Shown in pieces: positions 1 to 7,859 of a DNA stretch of 18,340 bases (position 1 is the first letter of the stretch; each line of letters begins with the position of its first letter). Origin of the DNA: CAZBQG01 sp964493945 (GTDB lineage: Bacteria > Pseudomonadota > Alphaproteobacteria > Rhodospirillales > UBA2165). Both the position numbers and the translations under genes were made by a program. Under the pieces are notes generated by a model, which did not search any database, was not told where the DNA came from, and saw nothing but the letters and a program-made list of their open reading frames with translations. The DNA is taken from NCBI GenBank assembly GCA_964493945.1, contig CAZBQG010000063.1:1-18340 (forward strand), in the 5' to 3' direction.

Positions 1-898
1 CGGTGACGCGCATGACCGGCGAGGGGTCGGGCACCTCGCCGTAATAGCCGGGATACTCACCGAACGGCCCTTCCGTTCTCCAATCGGCTGTCGGATCAAC
101 AAAGCCCTCGATAACGATTTCGGCCCTGGCCGGTACAGGCAGGTCCACGGTTCTCGCCTGGACCACCTCCATGGGATGGCCGGCAAGGGAGCCGGCCACG
201 TCGTATTCGCTGGTCGTCGCCGGGATATTGCCCGCCGCCACGAAGGTCATGCGCGGATCGATACCGATGGCGATGGCCACCGGCATGGGCTCGCCGCGTT
301 CGATATATTTAAGGCAATGCAGGCCGATATGCTGGCGCCCCGGACGGAAATAGATGCCCAGTTCATTCTTGCCATGAACCATCACCCGGTACATGCCCAG
401 ATTGACCCAGCCCGAATCCGGATCCTTGGTAATCACCGCATGCATGGTGCCGATATAGCGTCCGCCGTCCCGGTCATGGAACCAGGGAACGGGAAATTTG
501 AGGACGTCGATATCGTCACCCGTATCGATGCATTCATGGACCGGCGCATCGGTTGTCACGGTTGGCGGGGTGTTTTCCTTCAGCCGGTCCTTGATGGCCA
601 GCCCGATATCGCGGCGCGTGGTTTCCTGCGGGTCCAGCCCCAGCATCATGCAGATGCGTGAATAGGCTCGGAACTGCCCGATGAATAATTTGTTTGGGCC
701 GGGTCCGGGATAATCCTCGATATTTTCAAACAGCATGGCAGGGGAGGCATCGCCATAGGTGTCATAGGTGCGCCTGACGATGCCGCTCAGCTCCTGGTCC
801 CAATGGACCCGCTCGGTGATGCGGGTGAGGTGCTCTTCCTCCTCGAGATGCCTGAGCCAGCTCCTCAGATCCTCGATGGGTTCACGGTTTTTTTGCAT
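1..898 (-). CDS. UbiD family (de)carboxylase, 3' end cut by window edge
   Basis: This is the N-terminal 299 codons of a UbiD-type decarboxylase, an enzyme family that adds or removes CO2 on aromatic or unsaturated acids using prenylated FMN made by UbiX. The C-terminus lies beyond base 1. The start (reverse ATG at 898-896) lies one base after the stop of the upstream UbiD gene (TGA-C-ATG), so the two are probably translationally coupled. Visible family marks are the NLGMYR segment at residues 166-171, a QHIGLH segment near 189-194, and the AEIVIEG segment near 259-265 that carries a conserved acidic residue of the active site, followed by an EGPFGEYPGYYG segment. The N-terminus aligns with that of its neighbour (LRSWL..LEEE, then a LFENIE segment), so the pair are tandem paralogues. 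No UbiX-type gene is present in the window. Family assignment is firm; the substrate is unknown. Confidence 0.93.
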   Translation of the reverse strand, partial: MQKNREPIEDLRSWLRHLEEEEHLTRITERVHWDQELSGIVRRTYDTYGDASPAMLFENIEDYPGPGPNKLFIGQFRAYSRICMMLGLDPQETTRRDIGLAIKDRLKENTPPTVTTDAPVHECIDTGDDIDVLKFPVPWFHDRDGGRYIGTMHAVITKDPDSGWVNLGMYRVMVHGKNELGIYFRPGRQHIGLHCLKYIERGEPMPVAIAIGIDPRMTFVAAGNIPATTSEYDVAGSLAGHPMEVVQARTVDLPVPARAEIVIEGFVDPTADWRTEGPFGEYPGYYGEVPDPSPVMRVT

Positions 899-899
899 G

Positions 900-2618
900 T
901 CACGTCTCGGGAAGTTTCTTGGAGGTTTGCTCAAAGGTCAGCAGTTCGCGCTGGCGCTCATCCAGGTAATCCCCTTCAAAGCCATATTCCTTCCAGCGCC
1001 TCTGGATTTTTTTCTCCAATTTGGGATCGATCTTGTTGATCGGCGGAAAGCGTTGCCCGGCGAAATGCTCGCTGGGCTCATGCTCCCAACTGCGCGTCGC
1101 ATCGGTCAGAACCCGGTGCCATTTGCCGCTGCCATATTTCATCACGTCGCGCTCGGCGGGCAGGGTGGACGGGTCAAGCAGGGAGCCCATGGTGGGCCCG
1201 TCGATCCACACATCGCCGCGCCCGGCATTGACCCGGAAGGCGACGGCCCAATCCAGCTGGGCGGGATCGCGGATATCGATGTCTTCCTCGACCACCAGCA
1301 CATTTTTGAAGAACCATTGGGCCGCCGTGGTCCCCCAAAGGGCATGGGCCACTTGGCGGGCATGGCCCCGGTATCTTTTTTGGATTTGCACGACGATATT
1401 GGTTCCCGTGGTCACTGGCACCATCCACACATCGGTGACGCCGGGCACGCCCGCATCCTCCATCATGTTCCAGGCGATGGCCGACCAACTATAGGCGCAA
1501 AGGGGCCGGTCAACGCTGGGGAAGCCCGGCCGGTTGCCTTCCAGGGCTCCGGTCAGAACCGGATCATCCCTATGGGTTACGCAAGTCACGCGAAGCACCG
1601 GCTTGGGCGATCCCTGGCGCCCCCAATAGCCGGGATAATCGGCGAAGGGGCCTTCTTCCATGAAGGTATCGGGATCGGGATCGATATAGCCTTCGACGAC
1701 GATTTCGGCGGTTGCCGGCACTTGTAGGGGCACGGTTTCGCAATCCACCAGTTCCACGGCATGGCCGGTGATGGCGCCCATCATCTCCCATTCGTTTATA
1801 TGTCTGGGAAAGGGGCTGCCGGCGCAAAAGGGCATGGAATCGTGCCAGCCATAGGCAATGGCCACCGGCATTTTCTCGTTGCCCCGCTTGAATTTATCGA
1901 AATGCGCCCCCCAGCCCTGGACGGGAACCAACAGCTTGCCGATTTCCCGCTCACCCAGCAATTGGCCCCGGTAGAGCCCCACATTGGGCTGGCCGGTTAC
2001 CGGGTCCTTGGTGATCACGCCACAGAAGGTATCGATGAAGCGCCCGCCGTCGGACGCATGCCATTTGGGGGCGGGGAAATCCCAAAGATTAATGTCGTCG
2101 CCCTTGACGATGTTTTCCTTGACCGGTCCCGTATCGACGGTTTCCGAGGCCACCGGTTTGCGGTAGGTCTGGTTCAGATGGCTGACCATATCCTTTTCGC
2201 TGGTATCGCCCGGCAGGCCCAGCATGAGCGCCATCTTGGTCTGGCTGGCTAACCCGCAGGTCATGAATTTGGTGCAGCGCCCGTCTTCATAGCCCTCGAT
2301 ATTTTCGAACAAAAGGGCCGGGCCGTCCTGGCCGTGATTGACCCGGGTGATGGCGCCCATCTCTTCGTCCCACGACACCTTGGCTTTGATACGTTGCAGC
2401 TCGCCCTCTTCTTCCAACAGGCTGAGCCAGCTTCGCAGGCTCGGCTGATCGGGTGAGGCTTCCCGCGCATTGGTGATTTTTTTGGAGGCGGCTTTCTTGG
2501 CGACGGCTTTCTTTGCAGTGGCTTTTTTTGCAGTGGCCTTCTTGGTAACGGCTTTTTTCTTTGCGGGTTTTTTAGCGGCGGCCTTTTTCTTCGTGGGTTT
2601 CGCAGCTGGCTTTTTCAT
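900..2618 (-). CDS. UbiD family (de)carboxylase with Lys/Ala-rich N-terminal tail
   Basis: A complete UbiD-type prenyl-FMN-dependent (de)carboxylase of 572 residues. Family marks are NVGLYR, the AEIVVEG segment, a following EEGPFADYPGYWG segment and a late VVEEDIDIRD segment, all typical of active UbiD proteins. The first ~47 residues are an unusual basic tail of repeated KKA/AKK units holding 21 lysines, resembling histone H1-like or AlgP-type tails; the conserved domain begins only at the LRSWL motif. An upstream ATG at 2624 is in frame, but the purine-rich ribosome site (AAGGGGGG) touches that codon and sits six bases before the ATG at 2618, so I prefer 2618. It is the third gene of the minus-strand operon, 57 bases after the FAH gene and one base before the second UbiD. 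The tail could be low-complexity expansion without function, but it is in frame and uninterrupted. Confidence 0.94.
   Translation of the reverse strand: MKKPAAKPTKKKAAAKKPAKKKAVTKKATAKKATAKKAVAKKAASKKITNAREASPDQPSLRSWLSLLEEEGELQRIKAKVSWDEEMGAITRVNHGQDGPALLFENIEGYEDGRCTKFMTCGLASQTKMALMLGLPGDTSEKDMVSHLNQTYRKPVASETVDTGPVKENIVKGDDINLWDFPAPKWHASDGGRFIDTFCGVITKDPVTGQPNVGLYRGQLLGEREIGKLLVPVQGWGAHFDKFKRGNEKMPVAIAYGWHDSMPFCAGSPFPRHINEWEMMGAITGHAVELVDCETVPLQVPATAEIVVEGYIDPDPDTFMEEGPFADYPGYWGRQGSPKPVLRVTCVTHRDDPVLTGALEGNRPGFPSVDRPLCAYSWSAIAWNMMEDAGVPGVTDVWMVPVTTGTNIVVQIQKRYRGHARQVAHALWGTTAAQWFFKNVLVVEEDIDIRDPAQLDWAVAFRVNAGRGDVWIDGPTMGSLLDPSTLPAERDVMKYGSGKWHRVLTDATRSWEHEPSEHFAGQRFPPINKIDPKLEKKIQRRWKEYGFEGDYLDERQRELLTFEQTSKKLPET
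2471..2618 (-). repeat. Degenerate Lys/Ala-coding tandem repeat (H1-like tail)
   Basis: The 5' end of the UbiD gene consists of imperfect units coding KKA-x-A, with lysine codons mixed AAG/AAA and variable third positions. The core run of (A/V/T)AKKA units spans roughly 2483-2560. Codon variation among the units argues for an old repeat rather than a very recent slippage event. Confidence 0.75.
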
Positions 2619-2675
2619 GTCCATCCCCCCTTTTTTACCTGGTCCGTCCTTACGGCCAGAACTCCCAATCCGGCA

Positions 2676-3571
2676 TCAATCTAGCAATATGCCTCCGGCC
2701 TGGAAAGCAGGTTCCTTAACGGCCCACTCGTCCACCACCGGATTGCTCAGGAGGCCGACGCCGGTGATTTCCACCTCGAAGACGTCGCCGGCTTTCATGT
2801 ACAGTTCCGGACTGCGCCCGTGGCCGACGCCGGCCGGTGTGCCGGTGGAAATCATGTCGCCCGGCTCCAACTGCACGATGCCCGAATAATATGAGACCAG
2901 CTCGGCGACGCCGAAGATGAGCATGTCGATGCTCGAATGTTGCATGATTTCGCCGTTAAGGCGCCCCTCGATTTTCATATCCGCCGGCTCTGGCACCTCG
3001 TCCAGGGTCACCATCCAGGGGCCCGAGGCCGAGCTATGGTAAAAATTCTTGCCCTGATCGACGGCCAGCTTCTGGAAATCCCGGATCGAGCCAACCATCA
3101 GGCAGCTATAGCCGGCTACATGGTCCCGCCAGTTCTCTTTTTGAATTTGAATATGCCACCCGCCCTTGCCGATGACCACGGCCAGCTCGGCTTCGAAATC
3201 AAAACATTCAGAGAGGCGGGGCTTGATCAGGGGCTGGTTATGGCCCACCAGGGATTGGGCCAGCTTCATGAACAGGGTGGGGTTGGGCGGGCGCTCCCGG
3301 CCCATTTCCTCAATGTGATCCAGATAATTGACCCCGGCGCAGAAGATATTGACGGGGGCCGGGATGAGGGGCGTGAACTGGGCATCCGTTTCCGGGAAAT
3401 CCGCACTTTGGCCTGGGCCAATTTGCGGGCCGCATCGAGACCGCCGCCCCGCAAAAGTGCCAGCAGATCGGGGTAATCCGCCGCCAGGCGCCGGGTCAGA
3501 TCAAAAATGCCGCCGGGAACTTGCGCGCCGTAGCCGGGCTTGCCCTCATGGATATAGCTGCCCAGTTTCAT
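2676..3571 (-). pseudogene. Fumarylacetoacetate hydrolase family protein, broken by a single-base frameshift
   Basis: Two overlapping frames together make one FAH-family hydrolase of about 298 residues, the usual size. The first 58 codons (3571-3398, starting MKLGSYIHEG) end at VRI; the rest (3398-2676) continues in the -1 frame through PETDAQFTPLIPAPVNIF, the FEAELAVVIG metal-ligand segment and GTPAGVG. Adding one base to the GGGAAA run at 3394-3399 (plus strand) restores VRI-F-PETDA, so a one-base deletion, real or sequencing-derived, is the simplest explanation. FAH enzymes cleave acylpyruvate-type C-C bonds or isomerise/decarboxylate dienedioates. The start follows the aldolase stop by one base (TGA-C-ATG). 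A second oddity: the segment aligned with the usual N-D-x-S-x-R-D reads M-V-G-S-I-R-D, so the third metal-binding Asp appears to be Val. If the frameshift is real, only a 209-residue C-terminal part starting at an internal ATG (3305) could be made. Confidence 0.88.
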
Positions 3572-3572
3572 G

Positions 3573-4298
3573 TCAGGTCACATCCAAGCCGGCTCGCGCG
3601 CAGTAATATCCCCAGGCCCGGTCCAGCGCCAGGGGCGAGAACTGAATTTCGCCATAGAGCTTTTCTTCCGTCTCCGACAAATAGGTCACCTCGCCCAGGC
3701 GCATGGCGTCCATTTGCAGCTTGGCATTGATCTGCAAATAAATCGACACGATCACGGCTTCTTGCAAATTAGGTCCGGCCACCACGCAGCCATGGCCCCG
3801 CATCAGTGCAACCCGCCCATCGCCGACGGCCTTCGCCAGATCGCGGCCCTGATCCATGGTCACTACCAACAAATTGGTCTCGCCGAAATTATCCCTGATG
3901 TCCCAGATGGGTACGTTTTGGCCGATGCCCGTGGCCATGTGATAGATCGGCCGGATCGGCGTGTTGGTGGCGCCAAAAGGAATGACCGCCAGGGAATGGT
4001 TATGGACCACTGCGTTCACATCGGGCCGGGCTTCGTAAAGCGAGCCATGGATGGCCCGTTCCGCATACATGCGCCGGTCCTGCTGATCGATGGGCTCGCC
4101 GTCCAGGCGGAATTCCATCAGATCGGCCTCGGTTACAAGCGATGGGCTGAGGGAGCGGGACAAATGATAGCGTTCCGGATTTAAAGGATCACGCACGCTT
4201 ACATGGCCGAAGGCGTCAACCACCTCTTCTTGGGCGACGATGCGGTTGCAGGTGACCAATTCTTGCAGGGCGGATTGGGTATCGGGCATGTTTTGCAT
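3573..4298 (-). CDS. Class II aldolase/adducin family protein
   Basis: A 241-residue protein of the zinc-dependent class II aldolase/epimerase/adducin fold. The zinc site is visible as H99-x-H101 in VVHNHS and H169 in MRGHG. E80 lies 19 residues before the first His, the same spacing as the catalytic Glu of fuculose-phosphate aldolase. Such enzymes carry out retro-aldol cleavage, epimerisation or decarboxylation of hydroxy acids; non-sugar members occur in catabolic operons of aromatic compounds. It is the first gene of the minus-strand operon. A reverse AAGGA lies two bases before the ATG at 4298 and eleven before an alternative ATG at 4289 (start MPDTQ), so the exact start is uncertain by three codons. 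Substrate unknown. Confidence 0.93.
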   Translation of the reverse strand: MQNMPDTQSALQELVTCNRIVAQEEVVDAFGHVSVRDPLNPERYHLSRSLSPSLVTEADLMEFRLDGEPIDQQDRRMYAERAIHGSLYEARPDVNAVVHNHSLAVIPFGATNTPIRPIYHMATGIGQNVPIWDIRDNFGETNLLVVTMDQGRDLAKAVGDGRVALMRGHGCVVAGPNLQEAVIVSIYLQINAKLQMDAMRLGEVTYLSETEEKLYGEIQFSPLALDRAWGYYCARAGLDVT

Positions 4299-4360
4299 AT
4301 TCCTTCATTTGGATTGGAGCGGTCGGGGACAAATGATCCCTTTTCCTGGGCATGACTTCA

Positions 4361-4391
4361 AGTATGATCAGCCCAACCGAAGCAACGTCAA
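4361..4391 (-). promoter_or_regulatory. Candidate sigma-70 promoter of the aldolase-UbiD operon
   Basis: On the minus strand CTTGACG (-35, TTGACG at 4391-4386, 5/6 match) is followed after 19 bases by CATACT (-10 at 4366-4361, 4/6 match). That would give a leader of about 55 bases. The spacer is longer than optimal. It lies in the 109-base divergent gap shared with the M24 gene, so shared regulation is likely. Confidence 0.35.
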
Positions 4392-4407
4392 GCCGGGAGT
4401 TCCGATC

Positions 4408-5724
4408 ATGCCGAGACCAACCTCCTATACGCCCCACAAAATTCCGAAGGGCGCCATGCCCACCCGCGAATTGATCAAGCACCGCCCGCAATTTTCCCTC
4501 GACGAGAGGGCACGGCGCTGGGACGGGGCGCGCAAGCGCATGAAGATGGCCGGTCTGGACGCCTTATTGTTTTTGGGCAATGACACGTTTTTCGATATGG
4601 GCCTGGTCAATGGGCGTTATTTGACCCAGGTGGGCTCCAAGGCGGGGACCAATATCCTGTTCATGCTGGATAAGGACCCTATCTTGTGGAACGCGCTCCC
4701 CCATCAGCAGCGCCCGACCAATATTCATCTCAGCACCCAGGAATGGGTGACGGATATCCGCCCTTCGCTGGGCCTGGATGATTTGATCGCCGAAATCAAG
4801 GAACAGGGGCTTGCCGGCAGCCGCATTGGGCTGATCGGCTTTTCATCCTCGATAATGACCACGCCTACGTTGCTGCATGGCGATGTGGTGCGCCTGGAAG
4901 CGGACTTGCCGGGCTGTGAATTTATCGGCGCCGGCTGGCTGTTGGAGGAAATGCGCCTGATCAAAAGCGATGAGGAGCTCGCCATGCTCGCCCAGGCCGG
5001 GAAAGTTTCTCGCATGGTGGTGGACACCATGATCAATTATCCCAAGATCGGCATGACCGAAGCCGAACTTTATGCCGAGCTGATCAAAACCCAGATCGCC
5101 AATGGCGCCGAGCCCATGATCTTTTTCTTTCTCACCAGCGGCCCGGTGGAACACCGCAAGACGGAGCTTTGGCATGGGCTGCACGGCGCCGAGCAGCCCG
5201 CCGTCCCTTCCATGCGGCCATTGGCCAAGGGCGATGTGGTGACTGCCGAATGGCATGTGCAATATGGCGGCTATCTGGCGGCCACCGAATTCACCATCTA
5301 TATGGGGCGCAAGGCTCCCAAGAAGTTAAAAGACATCCACAAGGTCAATGTGGAATGTCTGCTGGCCAGCCGCGAAGCGCTCAAGCCCGGCAACACGCTG
5401 CGCGCCGCCTGGGAAGCGATCCGGGCGCCGGCGGACAAGGCGGGTCTGGATTTCGTCGAGCTGGGCTTTCACGGCCACGGCATGGCGTCGCCTGAATTTC
5501 CAACGGTCATTTACCGGCCCGGCTACGGGGCGCCGGCGCTCAACGGAACCGGCATCGGCGATCTGGTCTTCGAGGAAGGCATGGTATTCGGCAACAATAT
5601 CGATCTGTTCGATCCCAACTGGAAATGCGATACGGGCTGCATGTTCGGCGACATGATGGTGGTCCGGGGCAACCGGGCGGAGCAACTGGTCGATGTGCCC
5701 CTGGAATTGCCGGAGGTCGGCTAA
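4408..5724 (+). CDS. M24 (Xaa-Pro peptidase/creatinase) family protein lacking usual metal ligands
   Basis: 438 residues with a creatinase-type N-terminal domain (about 33-185) and a C-terminal pita-bread M24 domain (about 190-430). I start at 4408 because GGGAG lies eight bases upstream; an in-frame ATG at 4240 would overlap the divergent aldolase gene. The metalloprotease ligands are not conserved: the first Asp position reads E281, the second falls in LAATEFT (292-293) without Asp, and the terminal Glu position reads G414 before D415. The His region GFHGHGM (H355/H357) and PEFP (E363) remain. E294 in AATEFT aligns with the GYYTALERT segment of creatinase, whose Glu is catalytic, so a metal-free creatinase-like hydrolase is more likely than a peptidase. 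It is transcribed divergently from the aldolase operon. Reaction unknown. Confidence 0.9.
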   Translation: MPRPTSYTPHKIPKGAMPTRELIKHRPQFSLDERARRWDGARKRMKMAGLDALLFLGNDTFFDMGLVNGRYLTQVGSKAGTNILFMLDKDPILWNALPHQQRPTNIHLSTQEWVTDIRPSLGLDDLIAEIKEQGLAGSRIGLIGFSSSIMTTPTLLHGDVVRLEADLPGCEFIGAGWLLEEMRLIKSDEELAMLAQAGKVSRMVVDTMINYPKIGMTEAELYAELIKTQIANGAEPMIFFFLTSGPVEHRKTELWHGLHGAEQPAVPSMRPLAKGDVVTAEWHVQYGGYLAATEFTIYMGRKAPKKLKDIHKVNVECLLASREALKPGNTLRAAWEAIRAPADKAGLDFVELGFHGHGMASPEFPTVIYRPGYGAPALNGTGIGDLVFEEGMVFGNNIDLFDPNWKCDTGCMFGDMMVVRGNRAEQLVDVPLELPEVG

Positions 5725-5730
5725 ATGACG

Positions 5731-5751
5731 CCGGGCAGGAAACATGCCCGG
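5731..5751. terminator. Hairpin after the M24 gene
   Basis: A perfect 7-bp stem (CCGGGCA/TGCCCGG) with a 7-base loop begins seven bases after the M24 stop. No U-tract follows, so it is a possible 3'-end stabiliser or weak, factor-dependent terminator rather than a classic intrinsic terminator. The rest of the 5725-5873 gap holds an AT-rich stretch with TAAAAT at 5827-5832, a possible -10 box for the sigma gene without a convincing -35. Confidence 0.4.
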
Positions 5752-5873
5752 GCTGATGGCTATTCAATAAACACCAAACCCCGCCCCCAAATCCCACAGG
5801 GGGTTTCGCGCTTCAGATTTTTTGATTAAAATGCCGCCGGTTTCGCCGATCCAGTGTTACGGGATGAGACGAC

Positions 5874-6719
5874 ATGGCGGCTTTGAAATTGAAGGTGGGC
5901 AAATTCGCCCCTTTTCTGAGTCCGGATGAGGAACGGGAACTGGTTCGCCTCGCCGGGGCCGGCGACGTGGCGGCGTCCCACCGGCTGATCCTCAGCCATT
6001 TCCGTTTCGTCATCAAGATTGCCAAACGCTTCGGCAAAAGCGGCGTGCCCATGAACGATCTGGTGCAGGAAGGCATGGTTGGGTTCCTGCAGGCCGTCAG
6101 CCGTTTCCGCCCGGAAAAGAATGCCCGCCTGGCAACCTATGCGGCCTGGTGGATCAGAGCGACGATCCAGGACCATGTGATCAAATCCTGGTCTTTGGTC
6201 CGTCTGTCGACCAATTCGGCGCAGAAATCCCTGTTCCTCAGCCTGCGCCGGGCGACCGCCGATCTGGTGGAAGGGGCCGATGCGCTGAGCGACGAAATCG
6301 TCGCCAAGCTGGCGGAGCGGTTCGAAACAAGCGCCGCCGACGTGATCGGTCTGGCAAGGCGCATCGCCAACCGGGACCAGTCCCTTGATGTGCCGCTTAG
6401 CGAAGGCCAAGGAGAAACTTGGTTGGATCAGTTGCCAAGCCGGGCACCAAACCCGGAAGAACGCCTGGCCGAGGCCGGAGAAAAACGGCTGATTTCAGAC
6501 CTCATCGCCCGAGCCCTGGATAAACTGCCGGACCGCGAGCAGATCATTATCCGTGGGCGTTACTTCAAGGATGCGCGCCAGACCTTCGCTTCGCTGGGCA
6601 GCGAATTGGGCCTGTCTAAGGACAGGGTGCGCCAGCTCGAAGCGCGCGCCCTGAAAACTCTAGCGACTGTCTTAGAGCCCGGATTGATAAGACGCCTCAG
6701 CCGCGCTCCAGAATATTAA
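5874..6719 (+). CDS. rpoH: RpoH-like sigma-32 family RNA polymerase sigma factor
   Basis: A 281-residue group 3 sigma factor that directs RNA polymerase to heat-shock-type promoters. Region 2 runs from about residue 32 (GDVAASHRLILSHFRFVIKI) through the 2.4 helix RLATYAAWWIRATIQD (85-100). It is followed by the RpoH box, here QKSLFLSLRRA (117-127), the segment that distinguishes sigma-32 from other sigma-70 relatives. Region 4.2 holds the helix-turn-helix ASLGSELGLSKDRVRQLEAR near 239-258. Length fits the family (about 280-300). The start is preceded by GGGATGAG at short distance. Its position among catabolic genes is unusual: it could be a second RpoH paralogue (RpoH2-like), as many alphaproteobacteria have. 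The 3' end overlaps the convergent LVIVD gene by 23 bases. Confidence 0.93.
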   Translation: MAALKLKVGKFAPFLSPDEERELVRLAGAGDVAASHRLILSHFRFVIKIAKRFGKSGVPMNDLVQEGMVGFLQAVSRFRPEKNARLATYAAWWIRATIQDHVIKSWSLVRLSTNSAQKSLFLSLRRATADLVEGADALSDEIVAKLAERFETSAADVIGLARRIANRDQSLDVPLSEGQGETWLDQLPSRAPNPEERLAEAGEKRLISDLIARALDKLPDREQIIIRGRYFKDARQTFASLGSELGLSKDRVRQLEARALKTLATVLEPGLIRRLSRAPEY

Positions 6720-7821
6720 GCCCCCGATAGCGGTCGAGCAGGTAAATCAGACCCCGGTCGTCCTCGAACACATCATTGGAAACCACCTCCTTCGAGCCTT
6801 GCGGCACGTCGGGAATGAAATAGGCCGCAGCCTTGAGATTGAAGGGGTCGGAGATGTCGACCACCTGAAGCCCACAGGCGAACCAGGCCGTCGGGATATC
6901 GGTTCCCCGCACATGTTCCACCGGCTGATGGCAGCCGACGCGGGCCGAGCCCCGTGCCACCTTGGCGCCTTCCGCCTGGAAATTACCGAAGGGCATGGGA
7001 TTTGCCTCGTCGGTGATGTCCACCACCCAGAGGAAGGCGGGCGTTGCATCCGGGTCCAGCTTGAACACATCCTCATCAGCCACCAGCATGATTTTGCGGC
7101 CCATGATCTCGAAGGGAATGGGCAGGAGGCTATGGCAGGGGCAGGGAAAGGGGGGTGACGTGTCCATGCGCGAAATCAGCGTCGGCTTGGTCATGTCCGA
7201 AATATCCAGGATCGCCCAGCCGGCATGCCAATAGCTGACATAAAGCCGGTCTCCCATGCGCAAGGGGTGATGGCACATGGTGTGCTTGTCCGGCAGGTCC
7301 GACGTCTCGCCGCCCGCCCGCCATTGGCCGGGCATCCACCAGCGTCCCACTTCCTGCGGGTTCTTCGGATCCTTCATATCCAGGATCATGCAGATGCGCC
7401 CCGAATAGCCTTCCACGGTGGGCGAGATATAGGCATAGCGCCCATCGAAGGTGAAACGGTGGATGCCGCTACCTTCCGTGTCCCAGAAATGGATCGGCTG
7501 GGGATCGTGGGGATCGCTCAGGTCGAAAATGTTGAGCCCGCCCCGGAACCCTTCGCCCGGGCCGCCGCCTTGGGGATCGACCTCGTAATTGGTCATCATG
7601 ATGCCGTTGCCGACCCGCACCTTATGGGAATGACTGCCGGAATGGGCGGTGTTGAGGGTCTTGATGATTATTGGATTCTTGGGGTCTTTCACATCCAGGA
7701 TGGTGGTCGCTTCGGGCCCTTCCACATGGGCCACATAGGCCGTATCGCCATCCACCACGATCTGTCCGCCGCCCTTGCAATCCGCAAAACCGACTTTTTT
7801 AATTCCCGACGCCTCGCTCAT
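6697..7821 (-). CDS. LVIVD repeat-containing beta-propeller protein
   Basis: 374 residues made of repeated blades with the pattern (I/V)-x-D-I/L/V-x-D-P/xx-P, for example TTILDVKDPKNP, LNIFDLSDPHDP, CMILDMKDPKNP, AILDISDMTKP, WVVDITDEANP and QVVDISDPFN. This is the LVIVD-repeat type of beta-propeller. No signal peptide or membrane segment is evident, so it is probably cytoplasmic. Two CxC/His-rich places (TMCHHP and FPCPCHS) could bind a metal or cofactor. A good ribosome site (AGGGAG) precedes the ATG at 7821. It is divergent from the molybdenum hydroxylase gene across a 135-base gap containing a 14-base direct repeat. No enzymatic role can be assigned; a role as scaffold or substrate-binding partner is only inference. 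Confidence 0.88.
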   Translation of the reverse strand: MSEASGIKKVGFADCKGGGQIVVDGDTAYVAHVEGPEATTILDVKDPKNPIIIKTLNTAHSGSHSHKVRVGNGIMMTNYEVDPQGGGPGEGFRGGLNIFDLSDPHDPQPIHFWDTEGSGIHRFTFDGRYAYISPTVEGYSGRICMILDMKDPKNPQEVGRWWMPGQWRAGGETSDLPDKHTMCHHPLRMGDRLYVSYWHAGWAILDISDMTKPTLISRMDTSPPFPCPCHSLLPIPFEIMGRKIMLVADEDVFKLDPDATPAFLWVVDITDEANPMPFGNFQAEGAKVARGSARVGCHQPVEHVRGTDIPTAWFACGLQVVDISDPFNLKAAAYFIPDVPQGSKEVVSNDVFEDDRGLIYLLDRYRGLNILERG

Positions 7822-7829
7822 GACAATCT

Positions 7830-7859
7830 CCCTGATTAACCGACACCCTGATTAACCGA
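7830..7859. repeat. 14-bp tandem direct repeat CCCTGATTAACCGA
   Basis: Two identical copies (7830-7843 and 7846-7859) with a 16-base period lie immediately upstream of the LVIVD start, in the gap shared with the molybdenum hydroxylase gene. The copy nearer the gene includes part of the LVIVD ribosome site on the minus strand. Confidence 0.85.

Noticed and set aside
768..1727. A 319-codon plus-strand open frame
   Set aside because: It lies antisense to the two UbiD genes, has no family-like motifs, and is a high-GC shadow of the real minus-strand frame.
4240..4407. Upstream ATG extension of the M24 gene
   Set aside because: It would overlap the divergent aldolase gene, lacks a ribosome site, and adds residues not typical of the family; 4408 has a good ribosome site.
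5776..5823. AAACCCC/GGGGTTT stem followed later by six Ts, as an intrinsic terminator
   Set aside because: The loop is 17 bases and the T-run begins 11 bases after the stem, so the geometry is wrong.
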